Positions 1-6,934 are shown, numbered from the stretch's first letter. The stretch: 17,227 bases of DNA from JALZDI01 sp036259355 (GCA_036259355.1 DATABY010000191.1:1-17227); one strand, 5' to 3'. The notes: generated by a model not told the origin, from the sequence alone. Program-made: numbers and translations.

Positions 1-156
1 GCGGTCGATGTAGGCCAGCGACTGCTGCAGGTCGATGATGTAGATGCCGTTGCGCTCGGTGAAGATGAAGCGCTTCATCTTGGGGTTCCACCGGCGGGTC
101 TGGTGCCCGAAGTGGACGCCGCTCTCGAGGAGCTGGCGCATGGTGACGACTGCCAT
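1..156 (-). CDS. rpsB: 30S ribosomal protein S2, N-terminal 52 residues (cut by window edge)
   Basis: The reverse strand from the ATG at 156 reads MAVVTMRQLLESGVHFGHQT and continues RRWNPKMKRFIF..GIYIIDLQQSLAYIDR. This is the highly conserved N-terminus of bacterial S2, a 30S subunit protein bound near the head/platform junction. Exactly 52 codons fit before the window ends, so the gene is truncated only by the window. A Shine-Dalgarno AGGAGT lies at 163-168, six bases upstream of the ATG, which fixes the start. The gene is preceded by a leader of about 190 nt (see the -10 at 356-361 and the hairpin at 250-288), and is divergent from the M23-NlpC/P60 gene. In actinobacteria tsf normally follows rpsB, but that would lie outside this window. 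Confidence 0.97.
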   Translation of the reverse strand, partial: MAVVTMRQLLESGVHFGHQTRRWNPKMKRFIFTERNGIYIIDLQQSLAYIDR

Positions 157-249
157 CGTCGTACTCCTGTTCTGGCGCCGGTTGAGGGCGCGCGTTTTCC
201 AGTTCGTGCTCACACCGGGTCGGGTGCAAGCCCTGACGCCCGACGCGGA

Positions 250-288
250 CCCACACCCGGCTGGCCTGGGCCATCCGGGACCGGTGGG
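250..288 (-). promoter_or_regulatory. Structured hairpin in the rpsB leader
   Basis: Nested inverted repeats are visible. CCCGG at 256-260 pairs with CCGGG at 275-279. One mismatch further in, TGGCC at 262-266 pairs with GGCCA at 269-273. An outer CCCAC at 250-254 can pair with GTGGG at 284-288 across an asymmetric internal loop. Transcribed from the minus strand, this lies about 95 nt upstream of the rpsB start, inside its predicted 5' UTR. It has no U tract, so it does not look like an intrinsic terminator. A role in S2 feedback control is only a possibility. Confidence 0.45.
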
Positions 289-355
289 GCGCGCCCGCGG
301 AGCTGCGGCATGCGGACGTGCGAAGTCGGCTCGAGACATACGAACCGCTCCGGCG

Positions 356-361
356 ATTCTA
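356..361 (-). promoter_or_regulatory. Candidate rpsB promoter -10 (TAGAAT)
   Basis: Read on the minus strand, the hexamer is TAGAAT, five of six bases of the TATAAT consensus and a fit to the actinobacterial TANNNT pattern. No good -35 is visible 16-19 bases upstream (the bases there are CGCCCT-like), so the call rests on the -10 alone. Transcription from here would give a 5' UTR of roughly 190 nt for rpsB. Confidence 0.45.
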
Positions 362-522
362 GAGGACGTCGCGATGCCAGGGCGAATCCGGCGGCCCCGC
401 CCTTCGGCTCGGGCCGGGGTCGCTGACCCGGTTCCTGTCCACAGGCGCGTGCGGTGGCTGCCGTGCCCACAGCCACGAGGAGGACGCTGGCCGCCGGTAC
501 GCCGGCCCGACAGGCTCCTGCC

Positions 523-1470
523 ATGACTGCAGCAGCCATCCTCCGTCGGGGCCTGTGGGCCCTGCCCGCCCTCGCGCTCGTGCTGGTGTGTGGTGGCGCC
601 GGCCCGGCGCACGGTGACGCGGGCTGGACGTGGCCGCTGCAGCCGACGCCGCGGGTGGTCCGCCCCTTCGATCCCCCCTCGGAGGCGTGGTCTGCGGGCC
701 ACCGCGGCGTCGACCTGCTCGGCTCGCCCGGGCAGCCGGTGCTCGCGCCGGGCACCGGGCGAGTCGTGTTCGCCGCCGACCTGGCCGGCCGCGGCGTGGT
801 CGTCGTCGAGACCGACGGCCTGCGCGCGACGTTCGAGCCGGTGACGCCCGCGCTGGCCGTCGGCGATCGCGTCGTGGCCGGGCAGGTGCTCGGGCATCTG
901 CAGCCGACGCGGAGCCACTGTCTGCCCGCGGCCTGCCTGCACTGGGGGGTCAAGCATGGGGAGGACCTCTACGTCGATCCGCTGTCGCTGGTCGGCGGCG
1001 GCGACATCGTGCTGCTGCCGTTCCTGGCCCCGCCGACGCCCACCCGGTCCGTCGCGGCCTGGTCGGCTCCCACCGGCGTCGCGTACCCACCGGCCACGGG
1101 TACGCGCACGCACGCGGCGGCGACCGCGGTGCGGTTCGCCCTGGACCAGCTCGGCGACCCCTACGTCTGGGCGGCCGCGGGGCCCGACGCCTGGGACTGC
1201 TCCGGGCTGACGATGGCGGCCTGGGCCGCCGCCGGTCGGCCGCTGCCGCACTACAGCGCGGCGCAGTATGCCTCCACGACCCCGATCTCACCGGCCGAGC
1301 TGCGCGCGGGCGACCTGGTGTTCTGGTCTGACGGCGGGCCCACCGCGATCTACCACGTGGCGCTCTACCTCGGCGCCGGACAGGTCGTGCACGCGCCGCG
1401 GCCGGGCACGCAGGTGCGGGTCGAGGGCATGCGCTCATGGGAGCAGCCCGCCTACTTCGGCCGGGTCTGA
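523..1470 (+). CDS. Secreted M23 (LytM-like) - NlpC/P60 two-domain cell-wall hydrolase
   Basis: The 315-residue protein has a signal peptide (basic MTAAAILRR, hydrophobic 11-24, likely cleavage near PAHG-DAG at 31). An M23 domain spans about 36-160 and an NlpC/P60 domain about 195-315. In M23 the zinc ligands are present (H60 and D64 in HRGVD, H140 in CLHWG). The usual catalytic histidines are replaced: the YxH position reads FEP (E105), and the first His of HxH is C138. The NlpC/P60 domain has a full set: C226 in DCSGL, H278 in YHVALYLG, H290 in VVHAP. It would act on peptidoglycan peptides outside the membrane, with the second domain the likelier catalyst. The start is uncertain: ATG 523 gives the cleanest signal peptide but lacks a good ribosome-binding site. 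GTG 454 extends it by 23 residues, and GAGGAGG at 477-483 points to a CTG at 487. Confidence 0.88.
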   Translation: MTAAAILRRGLWALPALALVLVCGGAGPAHGDAGWTWPLQPTPRVVRPFDPPSEAWSAGHRGVDLLGSPGQPVLAPGTGRVVFAADLAGRGVVVVETDGLRATFEPVTPALAVGDRVVAGQVLGHLQPTRSHCLPAACLHWGVKHGEDLYVDPLSLVGGGDIVLLPFLAPPTPTRSVAAWSAPTGVAYPPATGTRTHAAATAVRFALDQLGDPYVWAAAGPDAWDCSGLTMAAWAAAGRPLPHYSAAQYASTTPISPAELRAGDLVFWSDGGPTAIYHVALYLGAGQVVHAPRPGTQVRVEGMRSWEQPAYFGRV

Positions 1471-1485
1471 CCGGCTCCGGTGACG

Positions 1486-2448
1486 TCAGGCGCGCGGATG
1501 GGCCTGCTCGAATGCACGGCGCAGCCGGTCGGCCGACACGTGCGTGTAGATCTGCGTGGTCGCCAGCGAGGCGTGACCCAACAGCTCCTGCACGCTGCGC
1601 AGGTCGGCGCCGCCCTCCAGCAGGTGGGTCGCGGCGGTGTGCCGCAGCCCGTGCGGGCCGATGCCGGGGGCGCCCGGGACCTCGTCGACGCGGGCGTGCA
1701 CGAGCCGGCGCACGGCGCGCTGGTCCAGCCGGCCCCCGCGGACGCCGAGGAACACCGCGGGCCCGGAGCCGGGCACGGCCAGCTCCGGGCGGCCGCGGGC
1801 GAGCCACGCCGACAGCGCGTCCGCCGCCGGCTTGCCGTAGGGCACCGTCCGCTGCTTGCGGCCCTTGCCGAGCACCCGCATGACCCGCCGCTCGGTGTCG
1901 AGGTCGTCCACGTCGAGGGCGACGAGCTCGCCGACCCGGATGCCGGTCGCGTAGAGCACCTCGACGACCGCGACGTCGCGCAGGCCGGCGGCGCTGCCGT
2001 CCAGCGCCGCCTCCGCGACCGCGTCGAGCAGGCCGCGTACCTCCTCGTGCCGTAGCGACGGGGGCAGCGTCCGGTGCGGCTTGGGAGAGCCGAGCAGCGC
2101 GCCCGCGTCGCTGTGCACGCGACCGGTGCGCTGCGCCCATGCGGTGAACACCCGTGCGGCCGTGGCCCGGCGCGCGATCGTGGTCCGGGCCAGGCCCTTC
2201 GTCTGCTGCCCGGCCAGCCAGCTGCGCAGGGTGCGCACGTCGAGGTCGGTGAGCGTCGGGCGACCGGACCGCTGAGCATGCAGGAGCAGGGCCTCCACGT
2301 CGGCGCGGTAGGCGCGCACGGTGTGCGGAGTGAGGTCGCGCTCGGCCTGCAGGTGCCGTTCGTAGTCCGCGAGCAGGGCCGCGTTGTCCTCCGACAGCAC
2401 CTCGGCGCCGTCGGTGACGTGCGCCGGCGCGGGGTCGGAGTCGCTCAC
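1486..2448 (-). CDS. xerC: Tyrosine recombinase XerC
   Basis: About 320 residues, normal for Xer recombinases. The N-terminal core-binding SAM-like domain spans about 21-110 (LADYERHLQAERDLTPHTVRAY). The catalytic domain follows with all expected residues: R171 in TGIRVGEL, K195 in LGKGRKQR, H266 and R269 in HGLRHTAATH, H292 in LLGHAS, and nucleophile Y301 in IYTHV. Xer proteins resolve chromosome dimers at dif together with a partner; the partner is not in this window. It lies 74 nt downstream of dprA, the usual actinobacterial arrangement. No start has a good Shine-Dalgarno. GTG 2448 (VSDSDP) is chosen because GTG 2475, nine codons upstream, falls inside a GC-rich hairpin. XerC rather than XerD is assigned from this dprA neighbourhood. 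Confidence 0.9.
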   Translation of the reverse strand: MSDSDPAPAHVTDGAEVLSEDNAALLADYERHLQAERDLTPHTVRAYRADVEALLLHAQRSGRPTLTDLDVRTLRSWLAGQQTKGLARTTIARRATAARVFTAWAQRTGRVHSDAGALLGSPKPHRTLPPSLRHEEVRGLLDAVAEAALDGSAAGLRDVAVVEVLYATGIRVGELVALDVDDLDTERRVMRVLGKGRKQRTVPYGKPAADALSAWLARGRPELAVPGSGPAVFLGVRGGRLDQRAVRRLVHARVDEVPGAPGIGPHGLRHTAATHLLEGGADLRSVQELLGHASLATTQIYTHVSADRLRRAFEQAHPRA

Positions 2449-2474
2449 GCCTCGACCATGCGCGAGCGCCGCCA

Positions 2475-2539
2475 CGCCGGCAAGCCGGCGCGCCGCGATG
2501 TCTCAGCGCGCGGCGCGCTGTCTCACGGCGCGGCGCGAG
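2475..2539. repeat. Tandem/inverted repeat cluster between dprA and xerC
   Basis: Three structures overlap here. CGCCGGC-AA-GCCGGCG at 2475-2490 is a perfect 7-bp dyad. CAGCGCGC-G-GCGCGCTG at 2504-2520 is a perfect 8-bp dyad. Two imperfect 20-nt tandem copies beginning TGTCTCA lie at 2500-2519 and 2520-2539, the second reaching into the last codons of dprA. There is no T-rich tract, so a classic terminator is not supported, but a transcription attenuator or RNA-processing structure between dprA and xerC is plausible. Confidence 0.55.
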
Positions 2540-3731
2540 CAGCCTCGGAGAGGCGCCAACGGTCGGCACGCTCCTCGACGAAGCCCTGCAGCAGCAACCG
2601 CCCGAGCTTGACGTGCACCTCCTGCAGCGACAGCCCCGCCGTGCGGGCGATCCGGTCGACCCCGACGGGGTGCACCGCGGGCACCGCCTCGAGCACCCGC
2701 TGGGTCACCTCGTCGAGGTGGTCGCGCGGCCGCGTCTCGCCGTGCCGCAGCGGCGCCGTGTGCTCACCGACAGGCGAGACCGCCTCGAGCACCTCGGCGC
2801 CGTCGGTGACGAGCACGGCCATGCCCTCGCGCAGCAGCTGATGGACGCCTGCCGACATCGCCGACGTGACCGGGCCGGGCACACCCATCACCGGGCGCAG
2901 CAGCTGGCCGGCCCAGCGCGCCGTGTTGAGCGCGCCGGAGCGAACCGCGGCCTCCACCACGACGGTACCCAGGCTCAGTGCCGCGATCAGGCGGTTGCGC
3001 ACGAGGAACCGGATGCGGTTGGGTGCGCTGCCCGGCGGGACCTCGCTGACCACCAGCCCGTCCTCGGCGATCCGCTCCAGCAGTGTCGCGTGACCCCGGG
3101 GATAGCAGACGTCGACGCCACAGGCCAGCACCGCCACCGTGGCCGCCTCCGCCGCCAGCGCTCCTCGGTGCGCCGCGCCGTCGACGCCGTAGGCCGCACC
3201 GGACACCACGGTCAGCCCCTGCCCGGCGACGGCGTAGGCGATGTCGCCGGCGACCTCGGTGCCGTAGGCGGTCGCGGCCCGCGACCCCACGACGGCCACC
3301 GACCGCGCGGACAGGTGGGCCAGATGCCCGCTGCCCCGTAGCCACAGCGCAAGGGGGACACCGCCGGTGCGCAGCCGTTCGTCCCGCTCGGCATCGGCCG
3401 CACCGGTGAGAGCCGCCGGACGACGGTCGAGCGCGAGCACGTCGCGCAGGTCCTCCAGACCGGCCGGCCACTCCTCGTCGCCGGGGCAGACCAGGCGCGC
3501 GTCGGCACGCGCCGCCGCCTCCAGGTCGGAGTCGGGGTCGTAGCCGGCCAGGCGCACCCGCCACCCGCGGGCCTGCCGACTCCCGAACGACTCCCCGGCG
3601 CGCAGTCCCTCCACCACGGCCTCCGGACCGTGCGCCGCCACCAGGGCGGCCAGCGCCACGTCACCGGGCTCGGCGATGCGGGTCAACGCGGCCCGGGCCC
3701 GCCGCTCGCCGTCGCGCACGCCGGTCGTCAC
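2523..3731 (-). CDS. dprA: DNA-processing protein DprA (Smf)
   Basis: A 402-residue protein with the DprA order. An N-terminal helical SAM-like segment lies at about 8-45. The Rossmann-like DprA core runs about 85-315, with VVGSR at 148-151, SGAAYGVDGAAH at 177-188, PRGH at 211-214, RNRLIAALS at 245-253 and SGALNTA at 265-271. A C-terminal winged-helix region lies at about 340-395. DprA binds incoming single-stranded DNA and loads RecA during transformation; many non-competent bacteria also keep it. The GTG start at 3731 shares four bases (GTGA) with the comM stop, so translation is probably coupled. An upstream extension of 85 codons stays open but is comM sequence read out of frame and low-complexity. 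The gene is the third of yraN-comM-dprA. Confidence 0.95.
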   Translation of the reverse strand: MTTGVRDGERRARAALTRIAEPGDVALAALVAAHGPEAVVEGLRAGESFGSRQARGWRVRLAGYDPDSDLEAAARADARLVCPGDEEWPAGLEDLRDVLALDRRPAALTGAADAERDERLRTGGVPLALWLRGSGHLAHLSARSVAVVGSRAATAYGTEVAGDIAYAVAGQGLTVVSGAAYGVDGAAHRGALAAEAATVAVLACGVDVCYPRGHATLLERIAEDGLVVSEVPPGSAPNRIRFLVRNRLIAALSLGTVVVEAAVRSGALNTARWAGQLLRPVMGVPGPVTSAMSAGVHQLLREGMAVLVTDGAEVLEAVSPVGEHTAPLRHGETRPRDHLDEVTQRVLEAVPAVHPVGVDRIARTAGLSLQEVHVKLGRLLLQGFVEERADRWRLSEAARAAP

Positions 3732-5308
3732 GCCGTACCGACCTCGACCCGGCCCGGCAGTGTGCCGGAGGTGCGGAGCAGGAACGCCTCGGACATCTCG
3801 TCGATCCCCGGCCGGTCGTGCCCGGCCAGGTCGGCCAGCGACCACGCCACCCGCAGCACCCGGTCGGCTCCGCGCGCGGACAGCCGCCCACGGCACACGG
3901 CGTCCTCGATGATCCGCGTGGCGTCGGGCTGCGGGCGGAACCGCTGCCGCAGCACCGGCCCGGGGACCTCCGCGTTGCGCGCCCACGGCGTGCCGCCGAG
4001 CCGGTACTGCTGGCGGTCCACCGCCTCGGCCACGCGTTGTGCGACCACCGCGGACGGCTCGGCGTGCTCGAGATCGGCGCGCATCGCCCGTGCCGTCACC
4101 GGCCGCACGGCCCGTTGCAGGTCGATGCGGTCACGGATCGGGCCCGAGATCTTGTCGCGATAGCGCCGCAGGGTGACTGGCGAGCACTGACACTGGATCG
4201 GCCGGCTGGACGCCCCTCCACACGGGCACGGGTTGGCCGCCAGCACCAGCAGGAACCGGGCCGGGAAGCGGGAGGCCCGCTCCGCGCGCCCGATCGCGAC
4301 CTCCCCGCTCTCCAGCGGCTGCCGCAGGGCCTCCAGCACGTCGCGGTGGAACTCGGGCGCCTCGTCGAGGAACAGCACGCCGCGATGGGCGAGGCTCATG
4401 GCGCCGGGGCGGATGGCCCGGCTGCCGCCGCCGACGATCGAGGCGCTCGAGGCGGAGTGGTGCGGGTCGAGCAGCGGCGGGCGGGTGATCAGCGGTACGT
4501 CGGGCGGGAGGACGCCCGCGACCGAGTGGACGGCGGTGACCTCCAGCGCCTCGCCGCGCGACAGGTCGGGCATCAGGCCGGGCAGCCGCTCGGCGAGCAT
4601 GGTCTTGCCCGCACCCGGCGGGCCGTCGAGCAGCACGTGGTGCCGCCCCGTCGCGGCCACCTCGAGCGTGCGCCGAGCCTCCGGCTGCCCCACCACGTCG
4701 GCGAGATCGAGCTCGGCGGTACGCCGGGCGGCGCCGAGCAGCCGCGTCTCCCGCGGCAGCGGCGGAACCGGCGGCGCCTCGGGCGGGTCCTCGCCGCGCA
4801 GCAGGGCCACGACCTGCGCCAGCGAGCGCACGCCGAGCACCTCGACGCCGTCGACCAGCATCGCCTCGTCGGCGTTCGGTTCCGGCACGATGACACGACC
4901 GATTCCCTTGTCGCGGGCGGCGAGGACCGCGGGCAGCACGCCCGGCACCGCGCGCAGGCGTCCGTCGAGCGCGAGCTCACCGAACACCACCACGTCGGCC
5001 ACCCGGTCGGCCGGCACCGCCTCGGCCGCCGCCAGCACCGCGAGGGCGATGCCGAGGTCGAAGTGGGCGCCCTTCTTGGGCAGGTCGGCCGGCGACAGGG
5101 CGACGGTGACCAGGCGGTTGGGCCAGGTGAGCCCGCTGTTGCAGATCGCTGCCTTGCACCGGTCCCGTGCCTCGCTGAGCGCGGCGTCGGGCAGGCCGAC
5201 CAGGACGGTGCGCGGAAGCCCGCCCCCGATGTGGACCTCGATCTCGACGACGTGCCCTTGCACGCCCTGCAGGCCCACCGACAGCGACCTCGCCCAGCCG
5301 ACCGGCAT
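3728..5308 (-). CDS. comM: YifB/ComM family AAA+ Mg-chelatase-like ATPase
   Basis: 526 residues, close to the family's usual 500-510. The N-terminal Lon-protease-like fold spans about 1-175 (VGLPDAALSEARDRCKAA; LPKKGAHFDLGIALAVL; FGELALDGRLRAVPGVLP). The AAA+ domain has Walker A GPPGAGKT at 229-236 and Walker B VLFLDE at 311-316. Paired cysteines CPCG and CQC (361, 363, 373, 375) probably form the family's zinc site. The C-terminal lid includes GRLSARGADRVLRVAWSLAD at about 474-493. ComM is a hexameric helicase that promotes branch migration during integration of transforming DNA. The ATG at 5308 overlaps the yraN stop by one base (TGATG), and the stop overlaps dprA by four bases, so the three form one coupled unit. 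Confidence 0.95.
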   Translation of the reverse strand: MPVGWARSLSVGLQGVQGHVVEIEVHIGGGLPRTVLVGLPDAALSEARDRCKAAICNSGLTWPNRLVTVALSPADLPKKGAHFDLGIALAVLAAAEAVPADRVADVVVFGELALDGRLRAVPGVLPAVLAARDKGIGRVIVPEPNADEAMLVDGVEVLGVRSLAQVVALLRGEDPPEAPPVPPLPRETRLLGAARRTAELDLADVVGQPEARRTLEVAATGRHHVLLDGPPGAGKTMLAERLPGLMPDLSRGEALEVTAVHSVAGVLPPDVPLITRPPLLDPHHSASSASIVGGGSRAIRPGAMSLAHRGVLFLDEAPEFHRDVLEALRQPLESGEVAIGRAERASRFPARFLLVLAANPCPCGGASSRPIQCQCSPVTLRRYRDKISGPIRDRIDLQRAVRPVTARAMRADLEHAEPSAVVAQRVAEAVDRQQYRLGGTPWARNAEVPGPVLRQRFRPQPDATRIIEDAVCRGRLSARGADRVLRVAWSLADLAGHDRPGIDEMSEAFLLRTSGTLPGRVEVGTA

Positions 5309-5676
5309 CACGCCACCCCGCGAAGGTGCTCGACCAGGGCCGCGCCGCGCCCGCGCAGCAGCACGCTGACGACGTCGATCCGCACCTGCGGCGGATGGTG
5401 GCCGGACTCGGCCAGCCAACGCGCCGCCAGCCGCCGTAGCCGGGCCATCTTGCGGACGGTGACGGCCTCCAGCGGGGTGCCGTAGTCGAGGCCGCAACGA
5501 GTCTTGACCTCGCAGATCACCAGCGTGTCCCCGTCACGAGCCACGACGTCGACCTCACCGAGGTCGCACCGCCAGTTGCGGGCGAGCACCTCCATCCCGG
5601 CGTCGGCCAGATGTCGCGCCGCGACGTCCTCGCCGTACCGGCCGACGGCACTGCGCTGCTGCTGTGTGTTGGGCAC
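5308..5676 (-). CDS. yraN: YraN / UPF0102 family endonuclease-like protein
   Basis: From the GTG at 5676 the protein is 122 residues, the normal UPF0102 length. It carries the family pattern GRYGEDVAARHLADAGMEVL (12-31), ARNWRCDLGEVDVVARDGD and LVICEVKTR. The acidic and lysine residues E16, E41, D43, E56 and K58 match a restriction-endonuclease-like fold. The biological role is not settled. The start is decided by a consensus GGAGGT at 5684-5689, seven bases upstream of GTG 5676. A longer GTG start at 5712 has no such site. Its stop overlaps the comM start (TGATG). It is the first gene of the yraN-comM-dprA unit and is divergent from the protease gene. Confidence 0.92.
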   Translation of the reverse strand: MPNTQQQRSAVGRYGEDVAARHLADAGMEVLARNWRCDLGEVDVVARDGDTLVICEVKTRCGLDYGTPLEAVTVRKMARLRRLAARWLAESGHHPPQVRIDVVSVLLRGRGAALVEHLRGVA

Positions 5677-5683
5677 GGCCACC

Positions 5684-5689
5684 ACCTCC
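5684..5689 (-). promoter_or_regulatory. Ribosome-binding site deciding the yraN start
   Basis: GGAGGT on the minus strand, seven bases before GTG 5676. It favours the 122-residue form over the 12-codon-longer form starting at 5712. Confidence 0.7.
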
Positions 5690-5788
5690 GACGCCAAGCC
5701 TCGCCGGGCCACGGGGGGCGTCAGGGCCGCGCGGGGCGGGGTGTGGACACGGAGCCGCCGGTCAGCGGCTGTGGAGGAAAACCGGTCC

Positions 5789-5817
5789 CTCTAACCCACA
5801 TCCGACAACGAACACAA
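5789..5817 (-). promoter_or_regulatory. Weak candidate promoter for yraN-comM-dprA
   Basis: On the minus strand, TTGTGT (5817-5812) is followed by 17 bases and then TTAGAG (5794-5789). Both hexamers are partial matches to the -35 and -10 consensus. The position is sensible, about 115 nt upstream of the yraN start in a divergent intergenic region that is less G+C-rich than its surroundings. Confidence 0.25.
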
Positions 5818-5820
5818 GTA

Positions 5821-5835
5821 GTGACAAATAGTCAC
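5821..5835 (+). promoter_or_regulatory. GTGAC-N5-GTCAC dyad upstream of the protease gene
   Basis: A perfect 5-bp inverted repeat (GTGACAAATAGTCAC) in a relatively A/T-rich patch of the yraN/protease divergent region, about 70 nt before the protease ATG. Its half-sites resemble those of CRP-family regulators, but the spacing is one base longer than TGTGA-N6-TCACA. A GGTTACG-like sequence at 5841-5847 could be a -10. It is an operator candidate for the protease, yraN or both. Confidence 0.4.
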
Positions 5836-5903
5836 CGAGTGGTTACGTTCGGCGTCGGTTGGCTGACACCCACCCCGACACGGCCGACCGGAAAGGACTC
5901 CCG

Positions 5904-6914
5904 ATGAGGCGCAACTCTCTCGTGGGCGCCGCGGCAGCCACCCTGGCCGCGACCGCCCTCGCGTGGACCCCCTCCGCCGCCGCCACCCCAGCGGCCGTTC
6001 AGGCCGGACCGGACTCCGTGGAGGTCCATGCCGCGGCGGAGAGCCGCTCCGAGCACCGACGGATCGTCGACTACTGGACACCGGCGCGGATGCGCAACGC
6101 GGTTCCGGGTGACCGGATCGTGGCCGGACGGTCGAAGGACTCGGCCGGCGGGAGCGTGCAGCGCGGCACGCCGACCGTGATCGGGCCGCGAGCCAAGCCC
6201 AGTAAGCAGGGCAAGCCGGGCACCAGCCAGGACGGCACCGGCGGCTACTACACCGGCGGCGGCGAGATCGTCGAGACGACCGGCAAGGTCTTCTTCACCC
6301 TGGGCGGCACCAACTACGTCTGCTCGGGCAGCGCGACCACGTCGAGCAACCGCGACGTCGTGCTCACCGCAGGACACTGCCTCAACGAGGGCCCCGGCGA
6401 CTACGCCACCAACTTCGCGTTCGTGCCCGCGTACGACGACGGCGACCGGCCGTTCGGCACCTTCACCGCGCGCGCCCTGGTGACGACCAGCCAGTGGGCC
6501 GAGTCCGGCGACTTCGACTACGACGTCGGCTACGCGGTGATGAACGCGCTCGGCGGCCAGCACCTGACCGACGTGGTCGGCAGCCAGGGCATCGGCTTCA
6601 ACCAGGCCCGCGGCGAGCTGACGTACGCGTTCGGCTATCCCGCCGCACGGCCGTACGACGGCACCGACATCGCCTACTGCTACGACACGGTCTTCGCCGA
6701 CACCTACTACGGCTCCCAGGACCAGGGCATGGACTGCGACATGACCGGCGGCTCGTCCGGGGGTCCGTGGCTGATCGACTACGACAGCACGGCCGGGACC
6801 GGCACGCTCAACTCCGTGAACAGCTTCGGGTACCGCGGCGTCAAGGACGTGATGTGGGGTCCGTACCTGGGGTCGGTGGCGCAGTCCGCCTACACCACCG
6901 CATCCTCGATGTGA
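5904..6914 (+). CDS. Secreted trypsin-like serine protease
   Basis: 336 residues. The Sec signal peptide is MRRNSLVGAAAATLAATALA with likely cleavage after an AxA near residue 27. A propeptide-like segment of about 90 residues follows, including YWTPARMRNAVPGD (58-70). The chymotrypsin-fold protease domain begins near 120. The triad is visible: H158 in LTAGHC, D207 in DYDVGY, S285 in GGSSGGPW. Cysteine pairs C140/C159 and C259/C278 are spaced as the disulfides flanking the His and Ser loops. The ATG at 5904 has AAAGGA six bases upstream, and the signal peptide begins there, so an in-frame ATG at 5859 is rejected. The substrate is unknown. The gene is monocistronic, divergent from yraN and convergent with the small acidic protein gene. 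Confidence 0.92.
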   Translation: MRRNSLVGAAAATLAATALAWTPSAAATPAAVQAGPDSVEVHAAAESRSEHRRIVDYWTPARMRNAVPGDRIVAGRSKDSAGGSVQRGTPTVIGPRAKPSKQGKPGTSQDGTGGYYTGGGEIVETTGKVFFTLGGTNYVCSGSATTSSNRDVVLTAGHCLNEGPGDYATNFAFVPAYDDGDRPFGTFTARALVTTSQWAESGDFDYDVGYAVMNALGGQHLTDVVGSQGIGFNQARGELTYAFGYPAARPYDGTDIAYCYDTVFADTYYGSQDQGMDCDMTGGSSGGPWLIDYDSTAGTGTLNSVNSFGYRGVKDVMWGPYLGSVAQSAYTTASSM

Positions 6915-6919
6915 CGTGA

Positions 6920-6933
6920 CCGTCGGCCGGCGG
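6920..6933. terminator. Possible GC-rich bidirectional terminator
   Basis: The 20-nt gap between convergent stops contains CCGTCGG-CCGGCGG, a 7-base dyad with one G:U-type mismatch and no spacer. The stem in RNA would be about 5 bp with a 4-nt loop. There is no U tract. The position between convergent genes is the main support. Confidence 0.25.
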
Positions 6934-6934
6934 C

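Larger units (their letters stand above)
157..522. other. rpsB / M23-NlpC/P60 divergent intergenic region
   Basis: This stretch of about 365 nt lies between divergent genes. It holds the rpsB ribosome-binding site, the rpsB leader with a strong nested hairpin (250-288) and a good -10 hexamer (356-361), all read on the minus strand. On the plus strand I see no convincing promoter for the M23-NlpC/P60 gene. There is a consensus-like GAGGAGG at 477-483 that is oddly placed relative to the ATG at 523. Open frames crossing the region look like G+C-driven shadows with no recognisable protein. Confidence 0.6.

Noticed and set aside
1460..1475. GCCGG-N6-CCGGC dyad at the M23-NlpC/P60 / xerC convergent ends
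   Set aside because: Only 5 bp in a CCGG-rich stretch with several alternative pairings and no U tract; expected by chance at this G+C.
950..2569. Long minus-strand frame overlapping xerC and the M23-NlpC/P60 gene
   Set aside because: It is the wrong frame for xerC and antisense to the M23-NlpC/P60 gene; Arg/Ala/Pro-rich with no motif.
2613..3341. Plus-strand frame opposite dprA
   Set aside because: Low-complexity His/Arg/Gln composition, no ribosome-binding site, and fully antisense to dprA.
3818..5485. Open plus-strand frame of 555 codons opposite comM
   Set aside because: It is antisense to a clear comM gene, rich in Arg/Gln/His/Gly with no domain. This is typical of high-G+C shadow frames.
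5832..6563. Minus-strand frame opposite the serine protease
   Set aside because: Antisense to a gene with a full catalytic triad and signal peptide; contains a poly-Gly run and no domain.
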